Origin: AP-15 sp963736715
GTDB lineage: Bacteria > Pseudomonadota > Alphaproteobacteria > ATCC43930 > CGMCC-115725
Length of the DNA stretch: 64,000 nt
Assembly (NCBI GenBank): GCA_963736715.1
Contig: CAVTQA010000052.1
Coordinates: 1-64,000 of the forward strand
Reading direction: 5' to 3'
Part shown: in pieces, positions 1 through 8,678 of the stretch
Position numbering within the stretch: the stretch's first letter is position 1
Layout: every line of letters begins with the position of its first letter
Made by a program: the position numbers and the translations under genes
The notes under the pieces: model-generated
Told to the model about the DNA's origin: nothing
The model's input: the letters and a program-made list of their open reading frames with translations, nothing else
Databases searched by the model: none

Positions 1-176
1 CTCATTGGGGCTCCTGTCATGGGTGAGGTTCTAGGCCCCTCACTCAAGACAGGACGCCTGCTTCCCGCTACTTCTCCGACCCCTCTTCTCGCTACAAGTT
101 ACCGCGAGAGCGGTTTAGTCCATCGGCGCTGACCCGCCATTACTCTCTCAATCCCAGGCTGTGTCTGAGCTTTGAG
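1..176. other. Left-edge non-coding stretch
   Basis: This short segment precedes the left inverted repeat of the insertion sequence. I see no credible reading frame, RNA gene or repeat in it. The only minus-strand frame overlapping it runs into the element and has no family signature. It is presumably the flank of the gene or spacer into which the element jumped. Confidence 0.4.
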
Positions 177-590
177 CTAGACCGAACTTTGACCACTTTT
201 TAAATGAAGCAATTAAAAAGATCTGATATTCGTTGTACAAGCGGTCATGTAAAATGTCGATTTCTATTGATAAGCACGTAGTTCTATGATCGTTACGGCG
301 CATGTATGTGGCCGTCATCCCCAACCGAGGCTCACCACCCGCCATCCTGCTGCGGGAGAGTTATCGCGAGGCCGGCAAGACCAAAAACCGAACCCTCGCC
401 AATCTGTCCCGCTGGCCCGCCGAGCGCATCGAGCAACTCCGCGCCGGGCTGCGCGGCGACAAACTGCTGCCCGCCGCCGAGGCGGTGGAAATTGTCCGCG
501 CGCTGCCACACGGCCACGTGCTGGCCGCGCTCGGCACCGCGCGCCGCATCGCGCTCGACGCCGTGCTGCCGCGCCGGGCGGCGCAACGCC

Positions 591-623
591 GTGGGCCTTC
601 AGCCCACGGGCTTGACCCGTGGG
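591..623. repeat. 33-bp palindromic repeat, copy 1 (inside transposase)
   Basis: The unit contains two overlapping dyads: GTGGGC-cttca-GCCCAC and CCCACGGG-cttga-CCCGTGGG. Its exact reverse complement lies at 1244-1276 in the same gene. The copy adds the peptide GPSAHGLDPWG without breaking the frame. It looks like a REP/MITE-type unit. Confidence 0.8.
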
Positions 624-1243
624 GCGATCTGGCGCTGGCGCTGATCGTCGCCCGCCTGCTCGAGCCGGCGGCCAAGCTGGCGACCGCGCGAATGCTGGAC
701 CCCGCCACTGCCAGCCATTCGCTGGGCGAGATGCTGGCGCTCGGCAAGGTCGCCGCCAAGGAAGTCTATGCCGCGCTCGACTGGCTGGGCCGCGAGCAGC
801 CGTTCATCGAAGCCACATTGGCCCGCCGCCACCTCAAGGATGGCGCGCTGCTGCTCTACGATGTCACCTTCACTTATCTCGAAGGACGCTGCTGCGAACT
901 GGCGCAGCATGGCTACAGCCGCGACCACCGTAGTGACCGGCCGCAGATTGTCATCGGTCTGATGTGCGCGGCTGATGGCTGCCCGGTGGCGGTCGAGGTG
1001 TTCGAGGGCAATACCGCCGATCCGCTGACGCTGGCGGCGCAGATCGACAAGCTGAAGCAGCGCTTCAAGCTGCAGCGCGTGGTGATGGTGGGCGACCGCG
1101 GAGTGCTGACCAGCGCGCGGATCGAGCAGACGCTGCGCCCGGCCGGTCTGGATTGGATCACCGCGCTGCGAACCCCGGCGATCAAGCAGCTCGCCGCCGC
1201 GGGCGGGCCGTTGCAGCCCTCGCTGTTTGATGACCACGACATG

Positions 1244-1276
1244 CCCACGGGTCAAGCCCGTGGGCTGAAGGCCCAC
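1244..1276. repeat. 33-bp palindromic repeat, copy 2 (inverted)
   Basis: This is the exact reverse complement of 591-623. It sits in frame between the residues LFDDHD and EITSPDYPGERL of the transposase, where related transposases usually have no insert, and adds the residues MPTGQARGLKAH. The two copies could pair in a transcript to form a long stem enclosing about 620 nt. Confidence 0.8.
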
Positions 1277-2124
1277 GAGATCACCAGCCCCGACTATCCG
1301 GGCGAACGCCTGGTGGTCTGCAAAAACCCGTTGCTCGCCGAAGAGCGGGCCCGCAAACGCGCCGAGCTGTTGGCCGCCACCGAGAACGAGCTCGCGCGCA
1401 TTGCGGTCCGCGTACAGCGGGCGCGCCGTCCACTGCGCGGCGCCGCGGCGATCGGCCAGGCGGTTGGCGCAGTGCTGGGACGGCGCCACATGGCCAAGCA
1501 TTTCCAGATCAGCATCGCCAACGAGACGTTCAGCTTTGCCAAAAACTCCGTCAGCATCGCCGCCGAGGCCGCGCTCGACGGCATCTATGTGATCCGCACC
1601 AGCCTGCCGGCCAAACAGTTCGATGCCCCCGCCACAGTGCGCGCCTACAAAAGCTCAGCGGCGTCGAGCACGCCTTCCGCTCGCTGAAGACCGTCGATCT
1701 CGAACTGCGTCCGGTGTTCCACTGGACCGCGCCGCGGGTGCGCGCCCACGTCTTGCTCTGCATGCTGGCCTATTATCTGCAATGGCACATGCGCCGGTGC
1801 CTCGCCCCGATGCTGTTCGTCGATCCCGATCCGGCCGCCGCCGCGGCGCAGCGCGCCTCACCGGTGGCCAAGGCCGAGCCCTCGCCAGCCGCGCGATGCA
1901 AGGCCGCCCGCAAACGCACCGACCCTGCAGATGGCGAACCACTCCCGGTGCACAGCTTCCACACCCTCATGAGCGATCTCGCCACGCTCACCCGCAATGT
2001 CGTCCGTCTCGGGCGCGATCGCCTCATCGCCATCTTCGCCACCCCTACCCCTACCCAGCGCCGCGCCCTCGACCTGCTCGGCGTCACCCCCACCGCGTAG
2101 ACAGACCGACACCACCGCTGCAAA

Positions 2125-3192
2125 CTATATCAATGGTTTACGCTCAAAAGAGGGCAAGGTTCGGTCTAGGAGGGAGCCGGCGCGTTCCATCATCGCGCGA
2201 TGAATTTGCGCGATGATCTCGAAGGATCGTTTTCGTTTGTTGTGGTCGAAAATGCTCGCCGTCACCATCAGCTCGTCGGCGCGGGTTCGGCGGATGAAAT
2301 CATCGAGGCCGCGTCGAACGGTGTCCCGCGCCCCGACGATCGCGCAAGCTTGCGCGTCGTCCAGTATCGCGCGGGCGTAGGGATCGAGCCGCGCGTCCAA
2401 ATCTTCGACCGGCGCGGGCACCGGGCCGCGGCGCCCGAGCCTGTTGTTGAGCGTCGACTGCTGCAATGACGAGAACAGAAACCGCGCCTCGTAGTCCGAT
2501 TCCGCCGCTACGACGACGACGCCGAGCATCACATGGGGCAGGGCGAGTTGCGCCGAGGGGCGGAACCGCTCGCGGTAGATCGCCATCGCCTGCATCATCA
2601 TAGCCGGCGCGAAATGCGAGGCGAAGGCGAACGGCAGGCCTAGATACGCCGCGACCTGCGCGCCATAAAGGCTGGACCCGAGTATCCAGATCGGCACCTC
2701 CAACCCGGCGCCGGGAATCGCCTGCACCGCCTGATCCGGCTCCGCCGGCTGAAAATAGCCCATCAGTTCGACGACATCCTGGGGAAACTGGTCTATGTCG
2801 GCGAGCAGGTTTCGGCGGATCGCCCGGTTGGTGATCTGGTCCGACCCGGGCGCGCGCCCGAGACCCAGCTCGACCCGCCCCGGATGCAGGGCGGCGAGGG
2901 TGCCGAACTGTTCCGCGATCACCAGTGGGGCGTGGTTCGGCAGCATGATGCCACCGGCGCCGATTCGGATACTGCTTGTGCCGGCCGCCACGTGGGCGAG
3001 CGTCACCGCTGTTGCTGCGCTCGCGATCCCTGGCAGGTTATGGTGCTCCGCCATCCAGAAACGCCGATAGCCGAGCGCCTCGACGTGACGCGCCAGGTCG
3101 AGCGAATTCCGCAACGCCTGACCGGCATCGCCGCCTTCGGTGATGGGGGAAAGGTCGAGAACGGAGATTGGGACCATCTGGCGACTATCCAA
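2125..3192 (-). CDS. LLM-class flavin-dependent oxidoreductase (MsnO8/YhbW-like)
   Basis: This is a luciferase-like monooxygenase of the single-component group that resembles YhbW and MsnO8. Such proteins are cytoplasmic TIM-barrel FMN-dependent enzymes, and the substrate is unknown. Family signatures are SVLDLSPI near the N-terminus, the FWMAEHHN segment (residues about 46-53), the ELGLGRAPGS block (about 108-118) and WILGSSLYGA (about 182-191). The insertion-sequence boundary at 2169 falls at about codon 342, so the last 14 residues (…TLPSFERKPLI) are encoded by the element's right end and are probably not native. The conserved barrel is complete, so the protein may still work. A D-2-hydroxyacid dehydrogenase gene lies 48 bp upstream on the same strand and is probably cotranscribed. 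Confidence 0.85.
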   Translation of the reverse strand: MDSRQMVPISVLDLSPITEGGDAGQALRNSLDLARHVEALGYRRFWMAEHHNLPGIASAATAVTLAHVAAGTSSIRIGAGGIMLPNHAPLVIAEQFGTLAALHPGRVELGLGRAPGSDQITNRAIRRNLLADIDQFPQDVVELMGYFQPAEPDQAVQAIPGAGLEVPIWILGSSLYGAQVAAYLGLPFAFASHFAPAMMMQAMAIYRERFRPSAQLALPHVMLGVVVVAAESDYEARFLFSSLQQSTLNNRLGRRGPVPAPVEDLDARLDPYARAILDDAQACAIVGARDTVRRGLDDFIRRTRADELMVTASIFDHNKRKRSFEIIAQIHRAMMERAGSLLDRTLPSFERKPLI

Positions 3193-3240
3193 TCATCGCG
3201 GCGGCCTGGCGACGCATCGTTGAATCCTCAATTGGGGTGG

Positions 3241-4263
3241 TCAGATCACCTGATTGCGCAATGGCTCTTCGCCGTGCCGGAGGCGCCCTAGATTGTCGCG
3301 CAGGATCTCGATCATATTGTCCTCGTATCGCCGAGTCTCGCCCGCGGTGTGTGGGGTGAGGAGCACATGCTCCATTCCCCACAGCGGCGAGCTGGGTGCA
3401 AGCGGTTCGTCGACCGTCACGTCGATGCCGGCGCCGGCGATGCGCCGTGCGGCAAGCGCCTCGACGAGCGCTGCCTCGTCAACGACCCGTCCGCGGGCGA
3501 TGTTGACGAGATAGGCGGAGGATTTCATCCGGGCAAGCGCCTCCGCGTCGACCAGTTTCTCGGTCTCCCTGGTCAGCGGACAGGTGAGGGCGACAAAATC
3601 GGCCTCGGGCAATAGGGATTTGAACTCTCCCATCGCATGCACCGCGTCCGCCGCGCCGCGGCCGGCCGCGGGATCGCGCCGCAGCCCGACGACGCGCATA
3701 TCGAAGGCTTTGGCGAACTGCGCGAGACGCCCGCCGATCTGCCCCAAGCCGACGACAAGGAGCGTCTTGCCGCCGAGCTCGTCCTCCCGCCCGGAGAGAT
3801 CGCCGATCATGCCGCGCCAGACGCGCTTTGCCTGGTTGTCCCGCGCCTCGGGAAGCCGGCGGCTCAGCGCTAGAATAAGAGCCATCGCGTGCTCTGCAAC
3901 GGCGCGATAGTTGACGCCGCGCGCGCTCGCTAGGCGGATGCCGCGCTTCTTCAGTTCTTCGAGCGGAAACTGGTCGGTGCCAGCGCCGATCGCCTGGATA
4001 AAGCGAAGCTTGCTTGCGCGATCGAGAAGGCCGTCGTGCCACAGCCCCGAGATTACGAGCACGTCGGCCTCGCCCACCCGGTCCTTCAAGGTCTCGGGAT
4101 CGCGAACGGCGAAACTGTTGATGCCGGTATTGAGGGCCGAAAACCGCTCATACAGCTGATAGGCGACATGGGCGAAGCAGATCGCGAGCTTGTCGTTGGG
4201 CGGAAGCAGAGCCGCTCTCCGTTCGAAGCGCCCCAGGTCAGGGATGGTGGTCTTCCTTACCAC
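3241..4263 (-). CDS. D-2-hydroxyacid dehydrogenase, NAD-binding
   Basis: This protein belongs to the D-isomer-specific 2-hydroxyacid dehydrogenase family, which reversibly reduces 2-oxoacids with NAD(P)H. The 340 residues show a catalytic N-terminal half, then the Rossmann motif VVGLGQIGGRLA (about residue 170). The catalytic Arg lies in NIARGRVVDE, the Glu in the DVTVDEPL segment, and the His in LLTPHTAGET. All three catalytic residues are present. The length is normal for the family. Its substrate (glyoxylate, hydroxypyruvate or a branched acid) cannot be read from the sequence. The LLM oxidoreductase follows 48 bp downstream on the same strand. Confidence 0.9.
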   Translation of the reverse strand: MVRKTTIPDLGRFERRAALLPPNDKLAICFAHVAYQLYERFSALNTGINSFAVRDPETLKDRVGEADVLVISGLWHDGLLDRASKLRFIQAIGAGTDQFPLEELKKRGIRLASARGVNYRAVAEHAMALILALSRRLPEARDNQAKRVWRGMIGDLSGREDELGGKTLLVVGLGQIGGRLAQFAKAFDMRVVGLRRDPAAGRGAADAVHAMGEFKSLLPEADFVALTCPLTRETEKLVDAEALARMKSSAYLVNIARGRVVDEAALVEALAARRIAGAGIDVTVDEPLAPSSPLWGMEHVLLTPHTAGETRRYEDNMIEILRDNLGRLRHGEEPLRNQVI

Positions 4264-4467
4264 TCCTCGGCCGTTAAGTGGGCTTCGAAGAAATTTTTTC
4301 TCTGTAACCAGGTAGAGGGTGCGAGGCCGACGGCACGGCTGCAGCGATGAGGCAGGGCGATCCCACCATATCCAACCTCTTTGTCAGATCGGTGCACGAG
4401 CGGCTCATTAGCCCGCCGTCGAGGCGGATGCCGAGGTCGAGGCGGCTCCGGTATTCGGGAGCCAGTG

Positions 4468-4626
4468 ATGGAAACCGCGCCGCAGTCGCCGGGAACCGGC
4501 AACGGGGTCAAGCTCGCCCTCGGCTGGGGTTTTGTCAGCATTCCGCTGGTTTGGGGTATCGTCCAGACCCTGGTCAACGCCATCAGGCGTTTGGTCTCAC
4601 GGATAGCCGCGTGCAGTCTCGATTAA
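4468..4626 (+). CDS. MFS-transporter small-subunit-like membrane peptide
   Basis: This short protein of 52 residues has a GGGAG-type ribosome-binding site about 6 bases before ATG 4468. After a Pro/Gly-rich head it has one hydrophobic helix with the pattern LGWGFVSIPLVWGIVQTLVN. It resembles the one-helix small subunits found beside oxalate/formate-type MFS transporters, which usually end a few residues after NALKLF. Here the tail after NAIR departs from that pattern, which may mean a late frameshift. No MFS transporter gene lies nearby, so it would be an orphan. The assignment rests on pattern similarity only. Confidence 0.45.
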   Translation: METAPQSPGTGNGVKLALGWGFVSIPLVWGIVQTLVNAIRRLVSRIAACSLD

Positions 4627-4692
4627 AGCGATCCCATTGTGTCGTGATCTCGGGCATTCTGGTCGGACCCAAATTTGCTCGCGGGAGGTGCC

Positions 4693-5574
4693 ATGCAGCC
4701 GCGCGATTACGGCCCGTTTCCTTATACTCCAATCAACGACCGTCCAAAACTGGAGTGGCCCGGCAGCGCGCGGGTAGCCGTCTGGGTCATCCCCAATATC
4801 GAATTTTTTCCTCTTACTCGCGGCATTGCCGGCCATCCAGGGGCGCCGCCGGGCAATCCGCCTTCGGTGCGCGCCTGGGCGCAGCGCGACTATGGCAACA
4901 GGGTCGGCATCTGGCGGCTGATGGATGTGCTGAGCAAACACGGCGTCCGAGCCAGCCCGACCCTCAACAGCGATATTTGCGATCACCATCCTCAGATCGT
5001 CCGAGCGGCAGTCGAACTCGGTTGGGAGATCCTGGGGCACAATCAGACAAACAGCGTATGGCTCGACCAATTGAGCCCAGAGGAGGAGCGCCAGACGATA
5101 GCACGCACGCTGTCTCGGATAGCCGAGATGACCGGACGAAAGCCGGTCGGTTGGCTAGGCGCCGGTCTCGCCGAGACCTGGCACACGCTCGATTTCCTCG
5201 CCGAGGAAGGCTGTGAGTACGTTGCCGATTGGGTGAATGACGACCAGCCTTATTTCATGGATGTCGGCGGCAAGCGGTTGGTGTCGATTCCGTATTCTTA
5301 CGAGATCAACGATGCGCCGCACTTCCAGTACCGGAACGGCACGATTGACCAGTTCGAAAACATGATCCGCCGCCAGTTCGACACGCTCTACGCCGAGGGC
5401 GCCCACTCGGGCAGAGTGATGGCGATTTGCCTGCATCCCTATCTGATCGGAGTGCCGCACCGCATCGCCGGCCTGGATTCCGCGCTACAATACATTCGCT
5501 TGCACGACCGGATCTGGTTCGCCACCGGCGAAGAGATCGTGCGGGCTTGGCTGCAATCGGGCGCGACTTTTTAG
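4693..5574 (+). CDS. Polysaccharide deacetylase family protein (PuuE-like)
   Basis: This is a NodB-homology-fold hydrolase, probably of the allantoinase-like (PuuE) or xylanase/chitin deacetylase group acting on a C-N or N-acetyl bond. The start ATG 4693 is chosen because GGGAGG lies 8 bases upstream; the longer TTG frame from 4675 would bury that site. Visible landmarks are RVAVWVIPNIEFF (first strand), NSDICDHHPQIV with the metal-type D/H pair, EILGHNQTNS, GWLGAGLAETW, YVADWVNDDQPY and AICLHPYLIG near the end, which supplies a late His. The length (293 aa) fits the family. It stands alone on the plus strand and converges with the chromate transporter genes 2 bp downstream. Confidence 0.85.
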   Translation: MQPRDYGPFPYTPINDRPKLEWPGSARVAVWVIPNIEFFPLTRGIAGHPGAPPGNPPSVRAWAQRDYGNRVGIWRLMDVLSKHGVRASPTLNSDICDHHPQIVRAAVELGWEILGHNQTNSVWLDQLSPEEERQTIARTLSRIAEMTGRKPVGWLGAGLAETWHTLDFLAEEGCEYVADWVNDDQPYFMDVGGKRLVSIPYSYEINDAPHFQYRNGTIDQFENMIRRQFDTLYAEGAHSGRVMAICLHPYLIGVPHRIAGLDSALQYIRLHDRIWFATGEEIVRAWLQSGATF

Positions 5575-5575
5575 G

Positions 5576-6142
5576 TCACCACAAACCGAGCGCCACCGCG
5601 AGACCGAACAGTGTGCCGCTCGCGAAGAACAGCACCAGCGGGTGCAGGAGCGGCCGACACACGATCAGGGCCGTCGAAATTGTTGCCGCAAGCCAGACGG
5701 CGGGGCCACCAGGTGAAACCCGCAACACAGTGATCCCGCCGGCAAGGATCAGTCCGGCGGCGATCGGTGCCAGACCCCGCTCTACCGCCGAGTGCCAGAC
5801 CGAGCCGCGCCCGCGGCTCCACAGCCGGGCGCCGGCGTAGACGAGCAGCGACGACGGCAGGTAAAGGGCGATAGTCGCGGTCAAGGCGCCCGCCAGACCT
5901 GCCACTTTCAAGCCGATCAACGTCGAGAGCATTGTTCCGGGGCCGGGTGCGGCACGCGATATCGCAAAGAGATCGGCAAACTCGCGCTGCGTCGTCCAGG
6001 CGTGAACGTCCACGGATTGGTGTTCGATTTCGGCGAGGAGGGCAGCGCCGCCGCCGATCGATAGCAGCGACAAAGGGGCAAACACCAGCGCCATTGCCAG
6101 CAATGTCCTGAAGTCATCAGGCATCGCCATCGTGCCTGTCAA
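5576..6142 (-). CDS. Chromate transporter, second half (short-chain ChrA)
   Basis: This is one of two half-length chromate transporter (CHR family) subunits encoded side by side. It has about five to six hydrophobic segments. The conserved start of the domain is SLLSIGGGAALLAEIEHQ, and the AISRAAPGPGTMLSTLIG motif is clear. The frame opens at 6142, but the ATG at 6124 overlaps the upstream stop by 8 bp and is the more likely coupled start. Full-length ChrA proteins carry two such domains in one chain. Here they are separate overlapping genes and presumably form a heterodimer in the inner membrane. The substrate is chromate/sulfate by family only. Confidence 0.85.
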   Translation of the reverse strand: MTGTMAMPDDFRTLLAMALVFAPLSLLSIGGGAALLAEIEHQSVDVHAWTTQREFADLFAISRAAPGPGTMLSTLIGLKVAGLAGALTATIALYLPSSLLVYAGARLWSRGRGSVWHSAVERGLAPIAAGLILAGGITVLRVSPGGPAVWLAATISTALIVCRPLLHPLVLFFASGTLFGLAVALGLW

Positions 6143-6689
6143 GAAGCGCCAGGGCGATGCTGATCGGTGCGACGCAGAGGACGACCGGTATCATTGGCCA
6201 GCGAAGCACGCCGACCGAGAGCACGGTCGCAGCGGTAACCGCGAGAGGCCCGGCGCTCGCCCGCCTAAATCGCACGAGTTGGAGGCCGGTGGCGAATGTC
6301 AAGCCAATCGCCGCCGCCGCAACGCCGTCGAGTACGGCGTGAAGGGTCGCGCTTTGGTCAATTCGTGCGTAGCCCGCCGCCAACGCCAGAATGATTGCCA
6401 GCGGCCCCGATAAAAGCCCAAGCACTGCCGCCAGTGCCCCGAGGCCGCCACGCAGCTGTTGGCCCACCTGAATAGTAAGATTGACCCCGCCCGAGCCCGG
6501 CATCAAGCGCGCTAAAGCCGCGCCTGACAAAAACTCCGTGTGGTTGATCCAGCGCCGGCGCTTGACGATCTCGCGATAGAGCCAGCCGGCGGTGCCGCCG
6601 CCGAAGCTCACCACGCCGAGGCAAAAAAAAGCAGCAAAGATCGCCGGCAATCCGACCTTTTGGCGCATGTCGATCGTCTCTCCAGTCAT
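6117..6689 (-). CDS. Chromate transporter, first half (short-chain ChrA)
   Basis: This is the partner half of the CHR-family pair. The start ATG 6689 is preferred because GGAG lies 6 bases upstream; the frame is open to 6707. Hallmarks are FFCLGVVSFGGGTAGWLY (domain entry), WINHTEFLSGAALARLMPGS and several hydrophobic helices after it. The gene overlaps the next CHR-domain gene, a layout typical of translationally coupled short-chain ChrA pairs. The two products have opposite predicted topologies in known pairs. No chromate-responsive regulator is adjacent, so a role in chromate resistance is inferred from the family alone. Confidence 0.85.
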   Translation of the reverse strand: MTGETIDMRQKVGLPAIFAAFFCLGVVSFGGGTAGWLYREIVKRRRWINHTEFLSGAALARLMPGSGGVNLTIQVGQQLRGGLGALAAVLGLLSGPLAIILALAAGYARIDQSATLHAVLDGVAAAAIGLTFATGLQLVRFRRASAGPLAVTAATVLSVGVLRWPMIPVVLCVAPISIALALLDRHDGDA

Positions 6690-6835
6690 TTCCGCTCCAA
6701 CGGACAATTGCCCGGCTCCGCCCGCCGGTTATAGGAGGAGAGAGTGCCCTTCGCCTTCGGAATCGGAATAGCAGGCTCCTGCGGCGGGCACGGTAGCGCA
6801 TTGCAGCGATCGCTTCGGCTCGGCATGGTAGAAGT

Positions 6836-7258
6836 ATGACCGAGAACAGCCCGACGACCATCCGCAGTCCGGAAGTCAATATTGAGGGTGCCGGCTACAC
6901 GGTGACCGTACGCGGACTCGTCGTGATGTGCAGCATCGGGATACGCGCGGGTGAGCGTGAGCGCAGGCAGCGCGTTCGCGTCTCGGTCGACCTCATGGCT
7001 GCGGACCCCTTCCCCGGAGAGGATCGCCGGCGCATCATCAATTACGAGAAAATTGTAGCCGGGATCCGCGAAGTCGCAAACGCCGGACATATCGATTTGT
7101 GCGAGGGTTTCGCCGAGCGGGTCTGCAATGCTTGCTTTGCCGATCCGCGCGTCGCACGGGTTCGGGTGTGGGTCGAAAAGCTCGATGTCTTCCCGGACGC
7201 CGAAGGGGTCGGCGCCATCCTCGAGCGAGCGCGGCCGGCTTGCGCCCCACCCGGATGA
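6836..7258 (+). CDS. folB: Dihydroneopterin aldolase
   Basis: FolB converts 7,8-dihydroneopterin to 6-hydroxymethyl-dihydropterin and glycolaldehyde in cytoplasmic folate synthesis. The 140-residue protein shows the FolB pattern: VTVRGLVVMCSIGI for the first strand, the RVRVSVDL strand, INYEKIV, LCEGFAERVCNACF with the active-site Glu, and VRVWVEKLDVFPDAEGV with the late Lys. It is slightly longer at the N-terminus than minimal FolB (about 120 aa). It converges with folP, whose stop lies 7 bp beyond the folB stop, so two consecutive folate steps are encoded tail to tail rather than in one operon. Confidence 0.88.
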   Translation: MTENSPTTIRSPEVNIEGAGYTVTVRGLVVMCSIGIRAGERERRQRVRVSVDLMAADPFPGEDRRRIINYEKIVAGIREVANAGHIDLCEGFAERVCNACFADPRVARVRVWVEKLDVFPDAEGVGAILERARPACAPPG

Positions 7259-7265
7259 ATTCCGC

Positions 7266-8402
7266 TCAGCTCTCTGCGATGGCCCGCCACACGGCGAGCG
7301 CTTGGCGTGTCTCGGCGACATCGTGGACCCGCAAGACTTGAACGCCCTGCTGAACCGCGGATAGCGCGGCCGCGAGCGAACCGGGCAGGCGCGCCTTCGG
7401 CGGCTCACCCTTGCTCAGCCGGGCGATCGTCGATTTGCGGGATACGCCAAGCACGATGCCGCAGCCGAGAGTATGAAACGAGGCGATTCCGGAGAGCAAC
7501 TCAAGGTTGTGGGACACGAGTTTTCCGAATCCGATACCCGGGTCAATGGCGATCTGTTCCCTTGGGATCCCGGCGGCAATGCAAGCCTCGATGCGCCCCT
7601 TCAGGAATTCCAGCACTTCGATCAGCGGGGAATCGTAGGCTGGGTCGCGCTGCATGGTCTGCGGTTCACCGCGCATATGCATCAGAAGGACCGACACGCC
7701 GCGCCGAGAAATCAGAGCGACACTTCCCGTATCGTGCGTCAGCGCCGACACGTCGTTGACGATCCGCGCTCCGGCATCGAGCGCGACCTCCATGACTGCT
7801 TTGTGTCGGGAATCGATCGAAACGACGGCGCCGGACTCTACCAGGGCGCGCACGACCGGTTCGACGCGACGGATCTCTTTCTCCGGAGGGAGTTCACCGG
7901 CCCCGGGGCGCGTCAATTCGCCCCCAACGTCGATAATGTCAGCTCCTGCCGTCAAGAGTGCCCGGCCCTGGGCGATCGCACGTTCCGTATCAAACCACTG
8001 TCCGCCGTCGGAGAAGCTGTCGGGCGTTACGTTGAGGACGCCCATAACGATGGGGCGATTGAGATCAAATCCCGCCCACCGCGGTCGCGGGGCCGACAGG
8101 AGCGCGAGCTGCTCTCGCATCCGCTGGGCGAAGCGTGCACCAGCCCCGGCAATCCATAGCTCGAAGTCCGCAACGGAGGCCGTCACCGAGATCGGGCGCC
8201 GGTCGAGCCCGAGACTTAGCGCCGCTATCAAACTAAACGCCGAGCTAGAACTGGTCAGCTGCCGAGCGTGGCCGCAGGCAACGGCCTCCGTTGCGGCTCG
8301 GCCGCTGATCAGGCCCAGTGGACGTAGCCACAGGCGGTCCGCGCTAACGCCGTCCAGCTGCGCCCAGCCATGTCTCATTGCTCGTTCCTTAGCGACATGC
8401 AT
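7266..8402 (-). CDS. folP: Dihydropteroate synthase
   Basis: FolP condenses hydroxymethyl-dihydropterin pyrophosphate with p-aminobenzoate and is the sulfonamide target. The catalytic TIM barrel starts at about residue 112 with IVMGVLNVTPDSFSDGG. It continues through the pABA loop (GGELTRPGA), the VSIDSRH and IVNDVSAL strands, LLMHMRG, IAIDPGIGFGK and GVSRKSTI. The usual loop is GGESTRPG; here Ser is Leu, next to the conserved Thr-Arg. The N-terminal extension of about 110 residues has no signature I can name and is longer than in E. coli FolP (282 aa). It converges with folB. Confidence 0.9.
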   Translation of the reverse strand: MHVAKERAMRHGWAQLDGVSADRLWLRPLGLISGRAATEAVACGHARQLTSSSSAFSLIAALSLGLDRRPISVTASVADFELWIAGAGARFAQRMREQLALLSAPRPRWAGFDLNRPIVMGVLNVTPDSFSDGGQWFDTERAIAQGRALLTAGADIIDVGGELTRPGAGELPPEKEIRRVEPVVRALVESGAVVSIDSRHKAVMEVALDAGARIVNDVSALTHDTGSVALISRRGVSVLLMHMRGEPQTMQRDPAYDSPLIEVLEFLKGRIEACIAAGIPREQIAIDPGIGFGKLVSHNLELLSGIASFHTLGCGIVLGVSRKSTIARLSKGEPPKARLPGSLAAALSAVQQGVQVLRVHDVAETRQALAVWRAIAES

Positions 8403-8678
8403 CGCGAAGGATAAACGGGCGGCCCAAAAAAGTCGCTAAGTCGGCGCTGACCCCGGCCGCGTTTGGGGAGCGGACCGAGGGACTAGTCGGCGGCAGCTCT
8501 GACGCAGTGGTGCGGTGGCCGAAGGTGCAGCGGCAAGCGCTTCGAAGACGCCAAACGGAAATCGTGAGATTTGGAAAACTGGGGGCGGCGCGGAGCGCTC
8601 GACGCGCAAGGAGCGTTATAGGCGTGCGCAACGGTAGCACCCTGCGTCGGGATCCCGAATATGAGGTTGGAGGTAGGT

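Larger units (their letters stand above)
302..2100 (+). pseudogene. IS1634-family transposase, frameshifted
   Basis: This is a DDE transposase of the IS1634/IS4 type, which would cut and paste the surrounding element. The first frame (302-1687) carries the N-terminal part, including a YDVTFTYLEG segment and the block around GDRGVLTSARI. The C-terminal part (LSGVEHAFRSLKTVDLELRP onwards) continues in another frame from about 1651 to 2100. The junction is at a run of four A (1649-1652): re-reading one A gives AYK-K-LSGVEHAF, which matches the usual family order. This is either a one-base deletion or, less likely, -1 slippage. Two 33-bp inverted copies of a palindromic repeat are inserted in frame and add about 11 foreign residues each. 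Confidence 0.8.
177..2169 (+). mobile_element. IS1634-like insertion sequence (IS4 superfamily)
   Basis: The element is about 2.0 kb and is defined by imperfect terminal inverted repeats. The left end at 177-198 reads CTAGACCGAACTTTG. The right end at 2148-2169, read on the opposite strand, is CTAGACCGAACCTTG, followed by a similar C/T-rich stretch. The four terminal bases CTAG are palindromic at both ends, so they are either part of the repeat or a 4-bp target duplication. The cargo is one long transposase frame broken by a single frameshift. The right end lies inside the 3' end of the minus-strand luciferase-like gene, which now finishes on element DNA. The family assignment comes from the transposase. 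The ends were found by eye. Confidence 0.75.

Noticed and set aside
599..1501. Long minus-strand reading frame opposite the transposase
   Set aside because: It is the antisense of the transposase in GC-rich DNA, has no family signature, and its ends coincide with the inserted palindromes.
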